In this document: piece after piece, positions 7,343 through 15,736 of the stretch | Position numbering within the stretch: position 1 is the first letter of the stretch | Layout: the number at the start of each line of letters is the position of its first letter | Source: Alistipes sp. | GTDB taxonomy: Bacteria; Bacillota; Clostridia; Oscillospirales; Ruminococcaceae | Reading direction: 5' to 3' | DNA: 64,000 nucleotides | NCBI GenBank assembly: GCA_023667265.1 | Contig: JAMPAJ010000001.1 | Location: 1,169,151 to 1,233,150 of the forward strand | Position numbers and translations under genes: made by a program | Notes under the pieces: model-generated | What the model saw: the letters and a program-made list of their open reading frames with translations, nothing else | Told to the model about the DNA's origin: nothing | Databases searched by the model: none

Positions 7343-8755
7343 TCACTCCCCATCTGTAGTTATTTCTTCGGCTTCCGGATCCTGCCAGAACTCAGTCTCA
7401 TCCTCGACAGGCGGATCTGTAGGCGAATCAGTCGGATCCTCATAGCCGGGCTCTGTCTGTTCCTCAGCAGGCGGTTCAACAGGATAAGGCTCTGAACCAA
7501 TATCAGTAGGATAATTGTTGGGATAACTGATTCCCGGAGTATAGTTATAATCCGGATCAACAACGATTATCTCCGAAGAACCGTCAGGTATAGCCTCTCC
7601 AGCCGGTCTCGGCATATAAAATACGTTAAACTTGGAGGATTTCAGATTCATAGCAAGCTTGAAATCATAGCCCTTGACCGTCAGCTGATCGTCTATATTA
7701 ACATATGTAACATATCCCGTATCGGATGAATATTCCGGCTTTATCCAGTTAAACGGATCGTCGGAAAGTCTGATGCCGTATGCAGCCTGGATCATATTCC
7801 TCAACTGGAAATCGTCCACATATGTTACCGTACCGTAGTGAGGATCAAAGGCTGCGTCATAGTCGCTGGAAACCGACCGCAGATACGGCAAATCGGCATA
7901 GAACACCTCATAGCAATTTGCGGTGATGCCGCCGCTGGAGGCGTAGAACATAGTCAGTGCATAGTCGCCGTCGTAGTACATCGCCTGTCCGAGAACTTCG
8001 CTTACGGCGTCTACCACGATCTGAGGCGGATTCGGCTTGCATCGCAGGTCGTTTCCGTCATTGCCGTTATACTTGCAATACGTGTAAGCCGCCACCGCCT
8101 GAGCCTTCATAGCCTCATAGTTCATGGAGCTTCCGACCTCATTGTAAACTACCTGAGACAGCATCGAGAGCACATCTCCGGTAACACCGTTTATGGTTAT
8201 CTGCTCTTCCTCTGCAAGCCCTGTATTCATCAGGTATGCACCGGGATAGTAGTGGAAGAGAATATCCTGATATGTCCAGCCGGCATATGTGGCGAAATAG
8301 TTCGCACCGTTCTGGCTCAGCCCTACGCCGTGTCCCCAGCCGTAGGTGACAATGGCAAATCTGCCGGGCGACGACTCGATGACAGGCTCGCTTTCAAGCC
8401 ACGGGATATCGCCCACATAGCCTCCGGTAACATTCAACTCAACAGGCGTCGGGTCTTTCGACTTTTTCTTTGCACCGCCTCCGGACTCCGGAGAAGCCTC
8501 GTAGCTGATAAGCGAAAGACTTCCGTCATAGTCGCCGAAATCAGCCTTATACCAATCCTTTTCCTCCTCGGCAGCTTCTGTTTCTTCCTCCGTACCAGCA
8601 ACTGTAGTCTGCTCTTCCGGAACGGCAGACTCTGAGGAAGCGTCTGTGGTTACGGCAGGCGCCGTAGTTTCCACAGCCTTTATATCCGGAGCAGTCGCTG
8701 TGACCGTCAGAACAAGTCCGGCAGCCATAGCCGCTGCACGCATCATTTTATTCAT
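7343..8755 (-). CDS. Secreted SpoIID/LytB-family protein with permuted domain order
   Basis: SpoIID proteins are peptidoglycan lytic transglycosylases. The 470-residue product has a signal peptide (MNKMMRAAAMAAGLVLTVTA), an acidic Thr/Glu-rich linker to about residue 75 and the family blocks, but in swapped order. GWGHGVGLSQNGANYF, which closes ordinary SpoIID, comes first at residues 139-154. The block normally at the N-terminus, EVGSSMNYEAMKAQAVAAY, follows at about 206-224, then the Y-A-SSGG-T-N region, PYLRSV and a TVKGYDFK segment. A Pro/Glu-rich tail ends the protein. ATG 8755 has GAGG 8 nt upstream. It is the last gene of an operon with two class B sortases. Confidence 0.85.
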   Translation of the reverse strand: MNKMMRAAAMAAGLVLTVTATAPDIKAVETTAPAVTTDASSESAVPEEQTTVAGTEEETEAAEEEKDWYKADFGDYDGSLSLISYEASPESGGGAKKKSKDPTPVELNVTGGYVGDIPWLESEPVIESSPGRFAIVTYGWGHGVGLSQNGANYFATYAGWTYQDILFHYYPGAYLMNTGLAEEEQITINGVTGDVLSMLSQVVYNEVGSSMNYEAMKAQAVAAYTYCKYNGNDGNDLRCKPNPPQIVVDAVSEVLGQAMYYDGDYALTMFYASSGGITANCYEVFYADLPYLRSVSSDYDAAFDPHYGTVTYVDDFQLRNMIQAAYGIRLSDDPFNWIKPEYSSDTGYVTYVNIDDQLTVKGYDFKLAMNLKSSKFNVFYMPRPAGEAIPDGSSEIIVVDPDYNYTPGISYPNNYPTDIGSEPYPVEPPAEEQTEPGYEDPTDSPTDPPVEDETEFWQDPEAEEITTDGE

Positions 8756-8774
8756 TGGAATCACCTCAAATCTT

Positions 8775-9722
8775 TTACGAATTGTTTGTTTCCTTTGTCT
8801 TTTCTTCCTGTTTTTTCTTTTCTTCCTGAGTCTTTATGTACTCCTCGGTTTTCTCGATAGAGTCCAGGTCTCCGGCTGTTTCTCCGTCCCGAAGCCTTCT
8901 TGCCACGACAACGAAACGAGAATTGTCCTCGCTTGCATAGCAGGTGGAAAGCGTGAGAAGCTTGTCGCCGTACTCCACGTCGACTCCGGTATCGAAGAGC
9001 TGCTTGCTCCTCATGGTGTCAACGTAGTAGTTGAAATCCTCCTCATTGTCCAGTTCCTCCATTTGCCAGTAGAGGAAATCGGAGTAGTAATTTCCGCCTG
9101 TAATGAAGCAGCAGCAGATCACGTAATCATAGTCACGGTAGCTGTTGCTCAGCTCCACAAAAGCGGCTTCCTTATAGAAATCATAGTCCTGACGGTATCT
9201 TCTCAGCGAGCCGAACATAGTGTTGTTCGCCATATTATGCCCATAGATAACGATGTTCTCGGACTGTATATCCTCCACCGCCTCGAAGTTGTTGCAATAG
9301 TCCATGAACAGCGTTCCGGCAAACTCATATTCCCTTTTTTCAAAATCATGGTGGAGATAGAAATCATTTATACCGTAGTAGGCATTTCCGTAGTAGCTGT
9401 TGTCCTCAAAGATCTCTCCCGGGTCTTTTACAAAAGGATAGTCAACATCGGTATTCTCAATTTTTATCCAGCCCACGTAGTCCTTGTTCACCTTCAAAAG
9501 CTGTTTAGCCTTCTCAGTCTTGCCCAGTTCAGTGGGAACATAGTCATAAAGCGGCAAAGTCGGCGCTTCTGTAGGAGGCACAGTAGACGGCGGAAGCTCG
9601 ATCACAGGAGTCGGCTTCGACTCCTGGTCAGGCTGGTTTTTCAATGCTGCTGCCATAACGGTGAGCACCCCCGCTGCCAGTACGGCTGCACAGGCAACAA
9701 TAACTTTAGCAGTCTCTTTCAT
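8775..9722 (-). CDS. Class B sortase
   Basis: Membrane-anchored transpeptidase of the sortase superfamily, expected to join a sorting-signal protein to a wall or pilin nucleophile outside the cell. The 315-residue product has one N-terminal helix, a Pro/Thr-rich linker (about 35-58), AGTLFMDY, the catalytic histidine in YGHNM (His162), the cysteine in TLSTC (Cys261) and the arginine in NSRFVV (Arg269). These are class B hallmarks. The C-terminus is a Lys/Glu-rich tail. It lies 39 bp after a second sortase and 19 bp before the SpoIID-like gene. No substrate with a sorting motif is visible nearby. Confidence 0.92.
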   Translation of the reverse strand: MKETAKVIVACAAVLAAGVLTVMAAALKNQPDQESKPTPVIELPPSTVPPTEAPTLPLYDYVPTELGKTEKAKQLLKVNKDYVGWIKIENTDVDYPFVKDPGEIFEDNSYYGNAYYGINDFYLHHDFEKREYEFAGTLFMDYCNNFEAVEDIQSENIVIYGHNMANNTMFGSLRRYRQDYDFYKEAAFVELSNSYRDYDYVICCCFITGGNYYSDFLYWQMEELDNEEDFNYYVDTMRSKQLFDTGVDVEYGDKLLTLSTCYASEDNSRFVVVARRLRDGETAGDLDSIEKTEEYIKTQEEKKKQEEKTKETNNS

Positions 9723-9761
9723 TGGTTCAATTCATCCCTTGATATTGCTTGTAAATCAGGA

Positions 9762-11117
9762 TCAGTCCTTATCCTTGCTGTCCTTAGCTTTCTCCTTTTC
9801 AGACTTTTCGAGGGCCTCAAGAGCTTCCTCTCTTGCTTCCGCAGGACCGTAGGGCACGAAAATTTCGTCCCAATCGTACTTTTCCTTTGGCTTCAGGTCA
9901 TAATACATAGACGGCCAGAGAACATTTTCACTTCTGGTACTGTTCGCTGTACCCTCGTAGGGATCCTCGCCGGGACGCACCTGTCTTGCCATAATGATAA
10001 GTCTGCTTCTGTCGTCCAGCAGGTAGTTGCAGGTTGAAAGTGTCAGCAGCTGATCGCCGTACAGAACGTCCACATCATTCAGACACATGGAACGTCTCTT
10101 TGCGCCGTTTACAAAATCGTAGAAATCGTTTTCATCGTAGAAATTCAGCTTGTTCCAGCAATCGTACTTGGTCTCCGACTCATCCTTTGCGTCGATTATC
10201 ATGACTGAGAATATCTTATATGTATATGTCTCATAATTTGAATTGAGCTGAATGATCGGGTGGCTGTCGTAGTAGTCGTAGTTGCGTTCATAGTATTTCA
10301 GCTTTCCGAACATACTCTCGTCAGCCATATTATGTCCATAAATTATAAGATTCTCGGAGTTGAGCTCAACGAGCTTATGATCTCTTACACGATCAAAGCT
10401 GTTTCTCCAGTCCATAAACAGAGTGCCGGCACGGGACTGCTCTCCCTTGAAGCTGAGGTCAAGGTACTTTGAATTATCATTCGCCTGGACAACGGGAAGA
10501 GCGATTATCGGCTGTCCGTCAATAGTCGGGATAGTCAGGAATCCGACGGTATCGTCGTTTATATCAAGAAGCTTCTTAGCTCCGTCCATGAGCTCATAGT
10601 ACTTGTCCGGCAGACCGTCGTCATTTGTCGTTACCTCAATATCCTGGTGATTTATAGGCAGATATGTATTGTAAATATCGACGATCTCGTCGTTTGCACG
10701 CTGATTGCGCCAGAGATCAAGATAATAGTCGCCAACCATATATCCGCACACTACGATAGCGATAACAGAAGCAAGAAAAACGATTTTCCGGATGACCTCG
10801 AGGACGCTGTCTCCTTTTTCCGGGAACAGTCCGCGTACCTTCTGACCGAAAGTCTTTTTCTTCTTCTTTTTCTTCTTTTTTCCGCCCTTTTTCACCGGTT
10901 TCTTTCCGGTTTTTTTGCCGGAATTTTCCGGACGCTTCTTTTCAGGCTCATATGCTGCTTCTTGATCAGGAGCATTCTCCCTTGCAGGAGCTTTCGACTC
11001 AGCCGCAGCTGGTTCATTATACTCATTATTTTTCAGAGCGGCTTTGATAGCCTTTATTTTTTCGGCTCTTGCAGAAGCTTCCGAACCGTTTTCAATTATC
11101 TCGTTGTTTTCGTTCAT
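9762..11117 (-). CDS. Class B sortase with long lysine-rich cytoplasmic N-terminus
   Basis: Second class B sortase, 451 residues, with AGTLFMDW, YGHNM (His262), TLSTC (Cys363) and DRSRLII (Arg372). Before the membrane helix (about 111-130) is an unusually long cytoplasmic region of about 110 residues that is Ala/Glu-rich and then strongly basic, including nine consecutive lysines near residues 80-88. A Glu/Lys-rich tail ends the protein. Start is ambiguous: TTG 11120 is 10 nt and ATG 11117 is 13 nt after GGAGG; ATG is given. It is first in the operon behind a good promoter (11183-11212). Confidence 0.9.
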   Translation of the reverse strand: MNENNEIIENGSEASARAEKIKAIKAALKNNEYNEPAAAESKAPARENAPDQEAAYEPEKKRPENSGKKTGKKPVKKGGKKKKKKKKKTFGQKVRGLFPEKGDSVLEVIRKIVFLASVIAIVVCGYMVGDYYLDLWRNQRANDEIVDIYNTYLPINHQDIEVTTNDDGLPDKYYELMDGAKKLLDINDDTVGFLTIPTIDGQPIIALPVVQANDNSKYLDLSFKGEQSRAGTLFMDWRNSFDRVRDHKLVELNSENLIIYGHNMADESMFGKLKYYERNYDYYDSHPIIQLNSNYETYTYKIFSVMIIDAKDESETKYDCWNKLNFYDENDFYDFVNGAKRRSMCLNDVDVLYGDQLLTLSTCNYLLDDRSRLIIMARQVRPGEDPYEGTANSTRSENVLWPSMYYDLKPKEKYDWDEIFVPYGPAEAREEALEALEKSEKEKAKDSKDKD

Positions 11118-11182
11118 CAAAAGTAATTCGCCTCCGCTGCCGGGTACCTCAGGATCCCAGACATCATTTCAACAATACTTAT

Positions 11183-11212
11183 ATTTTACACCATTTTCGC
11201 CCTTCTTGTCAA
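11183..11212 (-). promoter_or_regulatory. Promoter of the sortase-spoIID operon
   Basis: On the minus strand a perfect -35 TTGACA (11207-11212) and a -10 TAAAAT (11183-11188) lie 18 bp apart, about 65 bp upstream of the first sortase start codon. Confidence 0.75.
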
Positions 11213-11318
11213 GTCATGGACAGAAAATTTCACATTATCAACTTATAAGCACATTAAAATCATTATTTTTTAGCATCCTGCACAACACATCTGGAAATAT
11301 TTGTGCAATTTTCCAAAA

Positions 11319-12503
11319 TTAAATTTCCACAGAGTACTCAAAGGTTTTCATCTCTGTGCCTTCAACAGCCTTCTGTATCAGCGGCTCAAAATCGAAAGCG
11401 TTCTGTGCAGCTTCGATATCCTCCAGTCTCGGGCGCACCTTCGGATGGCGAGGTGTAAAGACGGTGCAGCAGTCCTCGTAGGGCTCTATAGATGTCTCAA
11501 ATGTATCAATTTTCCGAGCGATTTCAATGATCTCAGTCTTATCCATTCCGACACAGGGACGGAAAACAGGTATACGGCAGACCGCGTCGGTACACGCCAT
11601 GGCCGCCATAGTCTGACTCGCAACCTGTCCCACGCTTTCTCCGGTGATAAGTGCGAGGCAATTGTCTCTTTCGGCTATACGCTGAGCTATCTCCATCATC
11701 AGACGGCGCATGATAATAGTGAAATACTCCTCCGGACAATTATCCTTTATAGCCTCCTGGATCTCCGTAAAGGGAACGCAGAAAAATGCTATGCCTCCGC
11801 AGTAATCCGTAAGCTTTGCACAGAGCTGCTCGACCTTGAGCTGTGCTCTGTCGGAGGTATAGGGAGGACTTACATAGTGGATCGCAGCGATATGTACGCC
11901 TCTTTTCGCCATCATCCAGCCGGCAACAGGACTGTCGATGCCGCCGGAGAGAAGAAGCAGAGCCTTTCCGCTGCTGCCCACCGGAAGACCGCCTGCACCC
12001 TTGATATTCTCGGCGTGGATATAGGCGTTCGTGTCACGAACCTCTACGGTAACTGTGATTTCCGGATTCTTTACATCGACAGTAAGCTGCGGGAACTTCT
12101 CCAGCAGAACACCTCCCAGCTCGGCGCATATTTCCGGGGATTTCATAGGAAAAGCCTTATCGGAACGCTTCGCATTGACCTTGAATGTCCTTGCACAGGA
12201 AAGTGTATCCTCCAGATATTCCAATGCTTTTGCTGTAATATCCTCAAAATTCTTTTCGCAGACACAGGCACGGCAGAGTGCGGCAATGCCGAAGATCTTT
12301 TTAACGCGATCGACAACAGCCTCAAGGTCACAATCGTCGTCGAGAGGCGTGATATACGTAGTGGACTGCATAGTTGTCAGCTCAAATCTGCCAAGTCCTC
12401 TGAGTCTGCGTTTGATATTCTTGCGCAGCATATCCTCAAATGTCTTTTTATTCAGCCCTTTAAGAACCATTTCTCCGAATTTTACAAGTACGATTTCTTT
12501 CAT
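11319..12503 (-). CDS. thiI: tRNA 4-thiouridine synthase ThiI
   Basis: Adenylates and thiolates U8 of tRNA and, in many bacteria, supplies sulfur for thiamine thiazole synthesis. The 394-residue product has an N-terminal ferredoxin-like/THUMP region (to about 165) and the PP-loop LLLLSGGIDSPVAGW near 180-195, then IPVFRPCVGMDKTEII. It ends soon after CCTVFTPRHPKVRP without a rhodanese domain, as in the short Firmicute form, which takes sulfur directly from a dedicated cysteine desulfurase. ATG 12503 has AGGAG about 8 nt upstream. It is 23 bp behind the nifS gene, the expected partner. Confidence 0.96.
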   Translation of the reverse strand: MKEIVLVKFGEMVLKGLNKKTFEDMLRKNIKRRLRGLGRFELTTMQSTTYITPLDDDCDLEAVVDRVKKIFGIAALCRACVCEKNFEDITAKALEYLEDTLSCARTFKVNAKRSDKAFPMKSPEICAELGGVLLEKFPQLTVDVKNPEITVTVEVRDTNAYIHAENIKGAGGLPVGSSGKALLLLSGGIDSPVAGWMMAKRGVHIAAIHYVSPPYTSDRAQLKVEQLCAKLTDYCGGIAFFCVPFTEIQEAIKDNCPEEYFTIIMRRLMMEIAQRIAERDNCLALITGESVGQVASQTMAAMACTDAVCRIPVFRPCVGMDKTEIIEIARKIDTFETSIEPYEDCCTVFTPRHPKVRPRLEDIEAAQNAFDFEPLIQKAVEGTEMKTFEYSVEI

Positions 12504-12526
12504 TTTCAGTTCTCCTGTATGTTAAT

Positions 12527-13657
12527 TTACCCTCTTACATTTGCTATGCCGTCCCGAAGAGCCCGTGCGAAAGCTTCAAGTTCTTCTTCGGTCGTTTCGG
12601 CAGTAATACTTATCCGAAGTGCACTGTCCGCAGCCTTTCCGGTTATGCCAAAAACTCCGAGAACTCCGCTCTGCTGCCCCTTTGAGCAAGCCGAACCGCT
12701 GCTGACATAGATATCCTTGCTTTCAAGATAGTGCAGCATTATTTCCGAACGCTTTCCGGCAGCTGAGATGTTTATTACATAGGGCGAGCCGTCCTCCGGA
12801 GAATTTACCGTAACGCCGTCGATCCCGGCAATTTTTTCAAGCAGGAACGACTTTAGCTCCTCAGCCCTTTTGTATCGCTGGGAAATAGTAGACGACAGTT
12901 TTCCAACAGCCGCTCCGAAAGCACATATCAGCGGAACGGATTCAGTTCCCGAACGGATCCCTTTCTCCTGCTTTCCTCCGGTAACAATCGGCAAAACTCT
13001 GATACCTTTCTTTATATAAAGCGCTCCAGCGCCCTTTGCACCGTGGACTTTGTGCCCACTGATCGAGATAAGATCTGCATTCAGAGCCGATCCGCTGACC
13101 GGAAGCTTCATATATGCCTGAACGCAGTCGCTGTGAGTAATAATATCAGGGAAACGGCGTTTCACTGCGGAAAACGTCTCCTTAACCGGCATTATATAGC
13201 CTGTCTCGTTGTTAACCGACATCATAGTTATCAGGCAGGTATTTTCGTCACAGACCTGCAAAAAATCCGCCGCGCAGTACCTGCCGTCATCTCTTGCGGC
13301 AACGCGTATCACTTCAAATCCAATATTCTCAAGGGCAGAAAGCGTCTCATCCACCGAAGCGTGCTCAACTGCCGATGCCACGATTTTTCGCTTTCTCTTT
13401 CCGTAAGCAGCAGCAGCGCCCCGTATCGCAAGATTATTGCTCTCTGTCGCACCGGAGGTAAAAATGATATTTCCACTGTCCGTTCCCAGGGATCTCGCGA
13501 TAATTTTCCGCGCTCTGTCCATTTCAAGCTGAGCCTCAAGACCTGCACGGTGGAGGGAAGAGGGATTGCCGTAACACAAAGTCATAGCTCGGACAGCAGC
13601 GTCCACAGCCTCCTGACAAGGCTTGGTTGTGGCGGCATTGTCAAGATAAATTGCCAA
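12527..13657 (-). CDS. Cysteine desulfurase (NifS/IscS family), TTG start
   Basis: PLP enzyme that removes sulfur from cysteine as a protein persulfide, here probably for ThiI. The 376-residue product begins (M)AIYLDNAATTKP, has the PLP lysine in SISGHKVHGAKGAG and the active-site cysteine in SSGSACSKG. The only start that matches family length is TTG at 13657, 9 nt after GGAGG; the ATG at 13693 adds 12 hydrophobic residues absent from the family. Its promoter (13702-13730) is nearly identical to that of the glutamine synthetase-like gene. Operon with thiI. Confidence 0.95.
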   Translation of the reverse strand: MAIYLDNAATTKPCQEAVDAAVRAMTLCYGNPSSLHRAGLEAQLEMDRARKIIARSLGTDSGNIIFTSGATESNNLAIRGAAAAYGKRKRKIVASAVEHASVDETLSALENIGFEVIRVAARDDGRYCAADFLQVCDENTCLITMMSVNNETGYIMPVKETFSAVKRRFPDIITHSDCVQAYMKLPVSGSALNADLISISGHKVHGAKGAGALYIKKGIRVLPIVTGGKQEKGIRSGTESVPLICAFGAAVGKLSSTISQRYKRAEELKSFLLEKIAGIDGVTVNSPEDGSPYVINISAAGKRSEIMLHYLESKDIYVSSGSACSKGQQSGVLGVFGITGKAADSALRISITAETTEEELEAFARALRDGIANVRG

Positions 13658-13701
13658 ATAAATCAGCCTCCAACTAAATATATAATAACACATTCACTTA
13701 T

Positions 13702-13730
13702 ATTATATCATATGATCCGCAAAATTGCAA
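13702..13730 (-). promoter_or_regulatory. Promoter of the nifS-thiI operon
   Basis: On the minus strand TTGCAA (13725-13730), a 17-bp spacer and TATAAT (13702-13707). The element TTGCAATTTTGCGG covers the -35 and early spacer and recurs exactly at 16408-16421. Confidence 0.8.
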
Positions 13731-13773
13731 CAGTCTGAAAATGATTAAATATTCTATCTAATTTCAAATAAAA

Positions 13774-13802
13774 ACTGCCGCAATATAGAATACTGCGGCA
13801 GT
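13774..13802 (-). terminator. Rho-independent terminator after rplA
   Basis: Perfect 9-bp stem ACTGCCGCA/TGCGGCAGT with an 11-nt loop, followed on the minus strand by TTTTTATTT. It ends the rpmG-rplA operon 23 bp past the rplA stop. Confidence 0.88.
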
Positions 13803-13825
13803 CCATTAGTTTTACAATGATTTAA

Positions 13826-14521
13826 TCAAACACCATACTTAGCAGTTGCAACAGGAACTCCGGGTCCCATTGTGGAAGTTACAGTGCAGCTCTTCAGGTA
13901 AGTACCCTTTGCAGCAGCAGGCTTAGCCTTAACTACAGCCTCCATCAGTGTTGCGAAGTTCTCCTCCAGCTTAGCAGCGCCGAAGGACGCCTTGCCTATA
14001 GGACAATGAATGATATTTGTCTTGTCAAGACGGTACTCGATCTTACCAGCCTTAGCCTCTGTTACAGCCTTAGCAACATCGGGAGTTACAGTACCAGCCT
14101 TCGGGTTAGGCATAAGACCACGAGGTCCGAGAACCTTACCGAGACGTCCAACAACGCCCATCATGTCAGGTGAAGCAATAACAACGTCGAAATCCATCCA
14201 GTTTTCCTTCTGGATCTTCTCAACGAGATCCATTCCGCCGACATACTCCGCACCGGCAGCCTGAGCAGCCTCGTACTTATCCTCCTTACAGAAAACAAGA
14301 ACCTTTACCTTCTTGCCTGTGCCGTTAGGAAGGATTACAGCGCCTCTTACCTGCTGATCAGCGTGACGGGAGTCAACGCCGAGACGTATATGAGCTTCAA
14401 CTGTCTCGTCAAACTTTGCCTTTGCATTCTGGCAAACCAATTCAAGAGCCTCTGCGGACTCGTAAAGCTTTGCAGTATCAACAGCCTTTGCGCTGTCAAC
14501 ATATTTCTTGCCGTGTTTCAT
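13826..14521 (-). CDS. rplA: 50S ribosomal protein L1
   Basis: Binds the mobile L1 stalk of 23S rRNA and, in many bacteria, represses translation of its own operon. The 231-residue product shows [12 protein letters not shown] at the start, the central [19 protein letters not shown] and [12 protein letters not shown], and GPGVPV near the C-terminus. ATG 14521 has GGAGG nearby. A foldable leader at 14541-14591 precedes it. Unlike the common order, rplJ-rplL do not follow; a strong terminator does. Confidence 0.98.
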   Translation of the reverse strand: MKHGKKYVDSAKAVDTAKLYESAEALELVCQNAKAKFDETVEAHIRLGVDSRHADQQVRGAVILPNGTGKKVKVLVFCKEDKYEAAQAAGAEYVGGMDLVEKIQKENWMDFDVVIASPDMMGVVGRLGKVLGPRGLMPNPKAGTVTPDVAKAVTEAKAGKIEYRLDKTNIIHCPIGKASFGAAKLEENFATLMEAVVKAKPAAAKGTYLKSCTVTSTMGPGVPVATAKYGV

Positions 14522-14540
14522 TATATTTCCTCCTATTTAA

Positions 14541-14591
14541 GTGGTAATAGCGAGATTTTCAATAGCCGGAAACCGGCTAATTCCCTCCCAC
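14541..14591 (-). promoter_or_regulatory. Structured leader before rplA (similar to the rplK leader)
   Basis: On the minus strand the RNA reads GUGGGAGGGAAUUAGCC, a short stem UAGCCGG/CCGGCUA, then GAAAAUCUCGCUAUUACCAC. GUGG pairs with the closing CCAC and the inner UAGCCGG arms form a perfect stem. It shares sequence and layout with 15087-15154. Likely an autoregulatory site for a ribosomal protein such as L1; this is inferred. Confidence 0.5.
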
Positions 14592-14640
14592 CGATAGAAC
14601 GTGAACGGGGAACGCCCCTAATCATCATTCAATTGTTAAA

Positions 14641-15066
14641 TTAGTCAACAACAACTACGCCCATAGAACGAGCTGTTCCTGCGATCATGCTCATTGCTGC
14701 TTCCAGTGAGCCTGCATTGAGATCGGGCATCTTCTGCTCAGCAATCTTCTGTACCTGCTCCTTAGTGATGTTAGCAACCTTTGTCTTGTTGGGAACACCC
14801 GAACCGCTGTTGATGTTGCAAGCCTTCTTGATAAGAACCGCTGCGGGAGGAGTCTTTGTGATGAATGAGAACGAACGGTCTGCATAAACAGTGATAACAA
14901 CAGGAATGATCATTCCGATGTCGTTCTTTGTTCTCTCATTGAATTCCTTTGTGAATGCCATGATATTAACGCCGTGCTGACCAAGAGCGGGTCCTACAGG
15001 CGGTGCAGGTGTAGCCTTTCCTGCTGCGATCTGAAGCTTAATGTAGCCAACTACTTTCTGTGCCAT
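14641..15066 (-). CDS. rplK: 50S ribosomal protein L11
   Basis: Part of the GTPase-associated centre of the large subunit, binding 23S rRNA with L10. The 141-residue length is standard. Motifs seen are [20 protein letters not shown] at the N-terminal domain and the C-terminal rRNA-binding domain ending in [14 protein letters not shown] 15066 has GGAGGTG upstream. Located between nusG and rplA as usual, with its own structured leader. Confidence 0.98.
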   Translation of the reverse strand: MAQKVVGYIKLQIAAGKATPAPPVGPALGQHGVNIMAFTKEFNERTKNDIGMIIPVVITVYADRSFSFITKTPPAAVLIKKACNINSGSGVPNKTKVANITKEQVQKIAEQKMPDLNAGSLEAAMSMIAGTARSMGVVVVD

Positions 15067-15086
15067 AAATGCGCACCTCCATAAAT

Positions 15087-15154
15087 GTGGTAAATGGCGA
15101 GATTTTCCTTAGCTCCGGGCATATTCGAAAACAGTCCGCGCTAATCTCTCCCAC
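15087..15154 (-). promoter_or_regulatory. Structured leader before rplK (similar to the rplA leader)
   Basis: The minus-strand RNA reads GUGGGAGAGAUUAGC, a variable segment, then GCUAAGGAAAAUCUCGCC and closes with UUUACCAC. Three nested pairings are visible: GUGG/CCAC, GAGAUU/AAUCUC and UUAGC/GCUAA. A separate hairpin GAAGCC-GGAA-GGCUUC lies just upstream. The match with 14541-14591 suggests one binding protein for both sites. Confidence 0.5.
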
Positions 15155-15186
15155 TGAAGCCTTCCGGCTTCTTTTAATTGATTGTG

Positions 15187-15711
15187 TCAATCCAACGCGA
15201 CTACCTGATTGATAGGCAGCGTCGTCGGAGTCTCTCTTCCGAACATTGATACGAGAAGATCAACTGTGCGTTCTTCGAGATTAATATTCTGAACGATACC
15301 GATAAAGCCGTCCATAGCTGTACCGGAAATCTGAACTCTGTCGCCTTCCTTGAAATTGACCTCGACAACGGAAACGTCAATGCCGAAGGTCTTCTGAACC
15401 TCTTCCTCACTGAGAGGAGTAGGAACCGACGCCGGACCAACGAAGCCTGTGCAGCCTCTGGTATTTCTTACAATATACCATGTGTCATCGGTCACGACCA
15501 TCTTGATAAGAACGTATCCCGGAAATGTTTTCCGTTCAACCTCCTTTTCCTTGCCGTTGATAGTTTCAGTGACGACCTGAGTCGGAACTCTGACCTCTTG
15601 GATAAGCTTGTGAAGCTTACGGTTTTCAACAACCTTTTCGATATTCTGGGCTACCTTGTTTTCATAGCCTGAATATGTGTGTACTACGTACCACTTAGCT
15701 GCTTCTGACAT
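15187..15711 (-). CDS. nusG: Transcription elongation/termination factor NusG
   Basis: Binds RNA polymerase and tunes pausing and Rho action. The 174-residue product has the NGN domain (KWYVVHTYSGYENKV, then FPGYVLIKM and WYIVRNTRGCTGFVG) and a C-terminal KOW motif (FKEGDRVQISGTAMDGFIG). ATG 15711 has GGAGG nearby. Operon order rpmG-secE-nusG-rplK-rplA is kept, with 25 bp after secE. Confidence 0.98.
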   Translation of the reverse strand: MSEAAKWYVVHTYSGYENKVAQNIEKVVENRKLHKLIQEVRVPTQVVTETINGKEKEVERKTFPGYVLIKMVVTDDTWYIVRNTRGCTGFVGPASVPTPLSEEEVQKTFGIDVSVVEVNFKEGDRVQISGTAMDGFIGIVQNINLEERTVDLLVSMFGRETPTTLPINQVVALD

Positions 15712-15736
15712 AACAAATCCTCCTCAGAATCCCTTA

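Noticed and set aside
8646-12710. Long open frames on the plus strand (about 460 codons each) opposite the sortases and opposite thiI
   Set aside because: They lie antisense to genes with clear family motifs, have no ribosome site and encode low-complexity or unmatched protein. They are shadows of the codon bias of the real genes.
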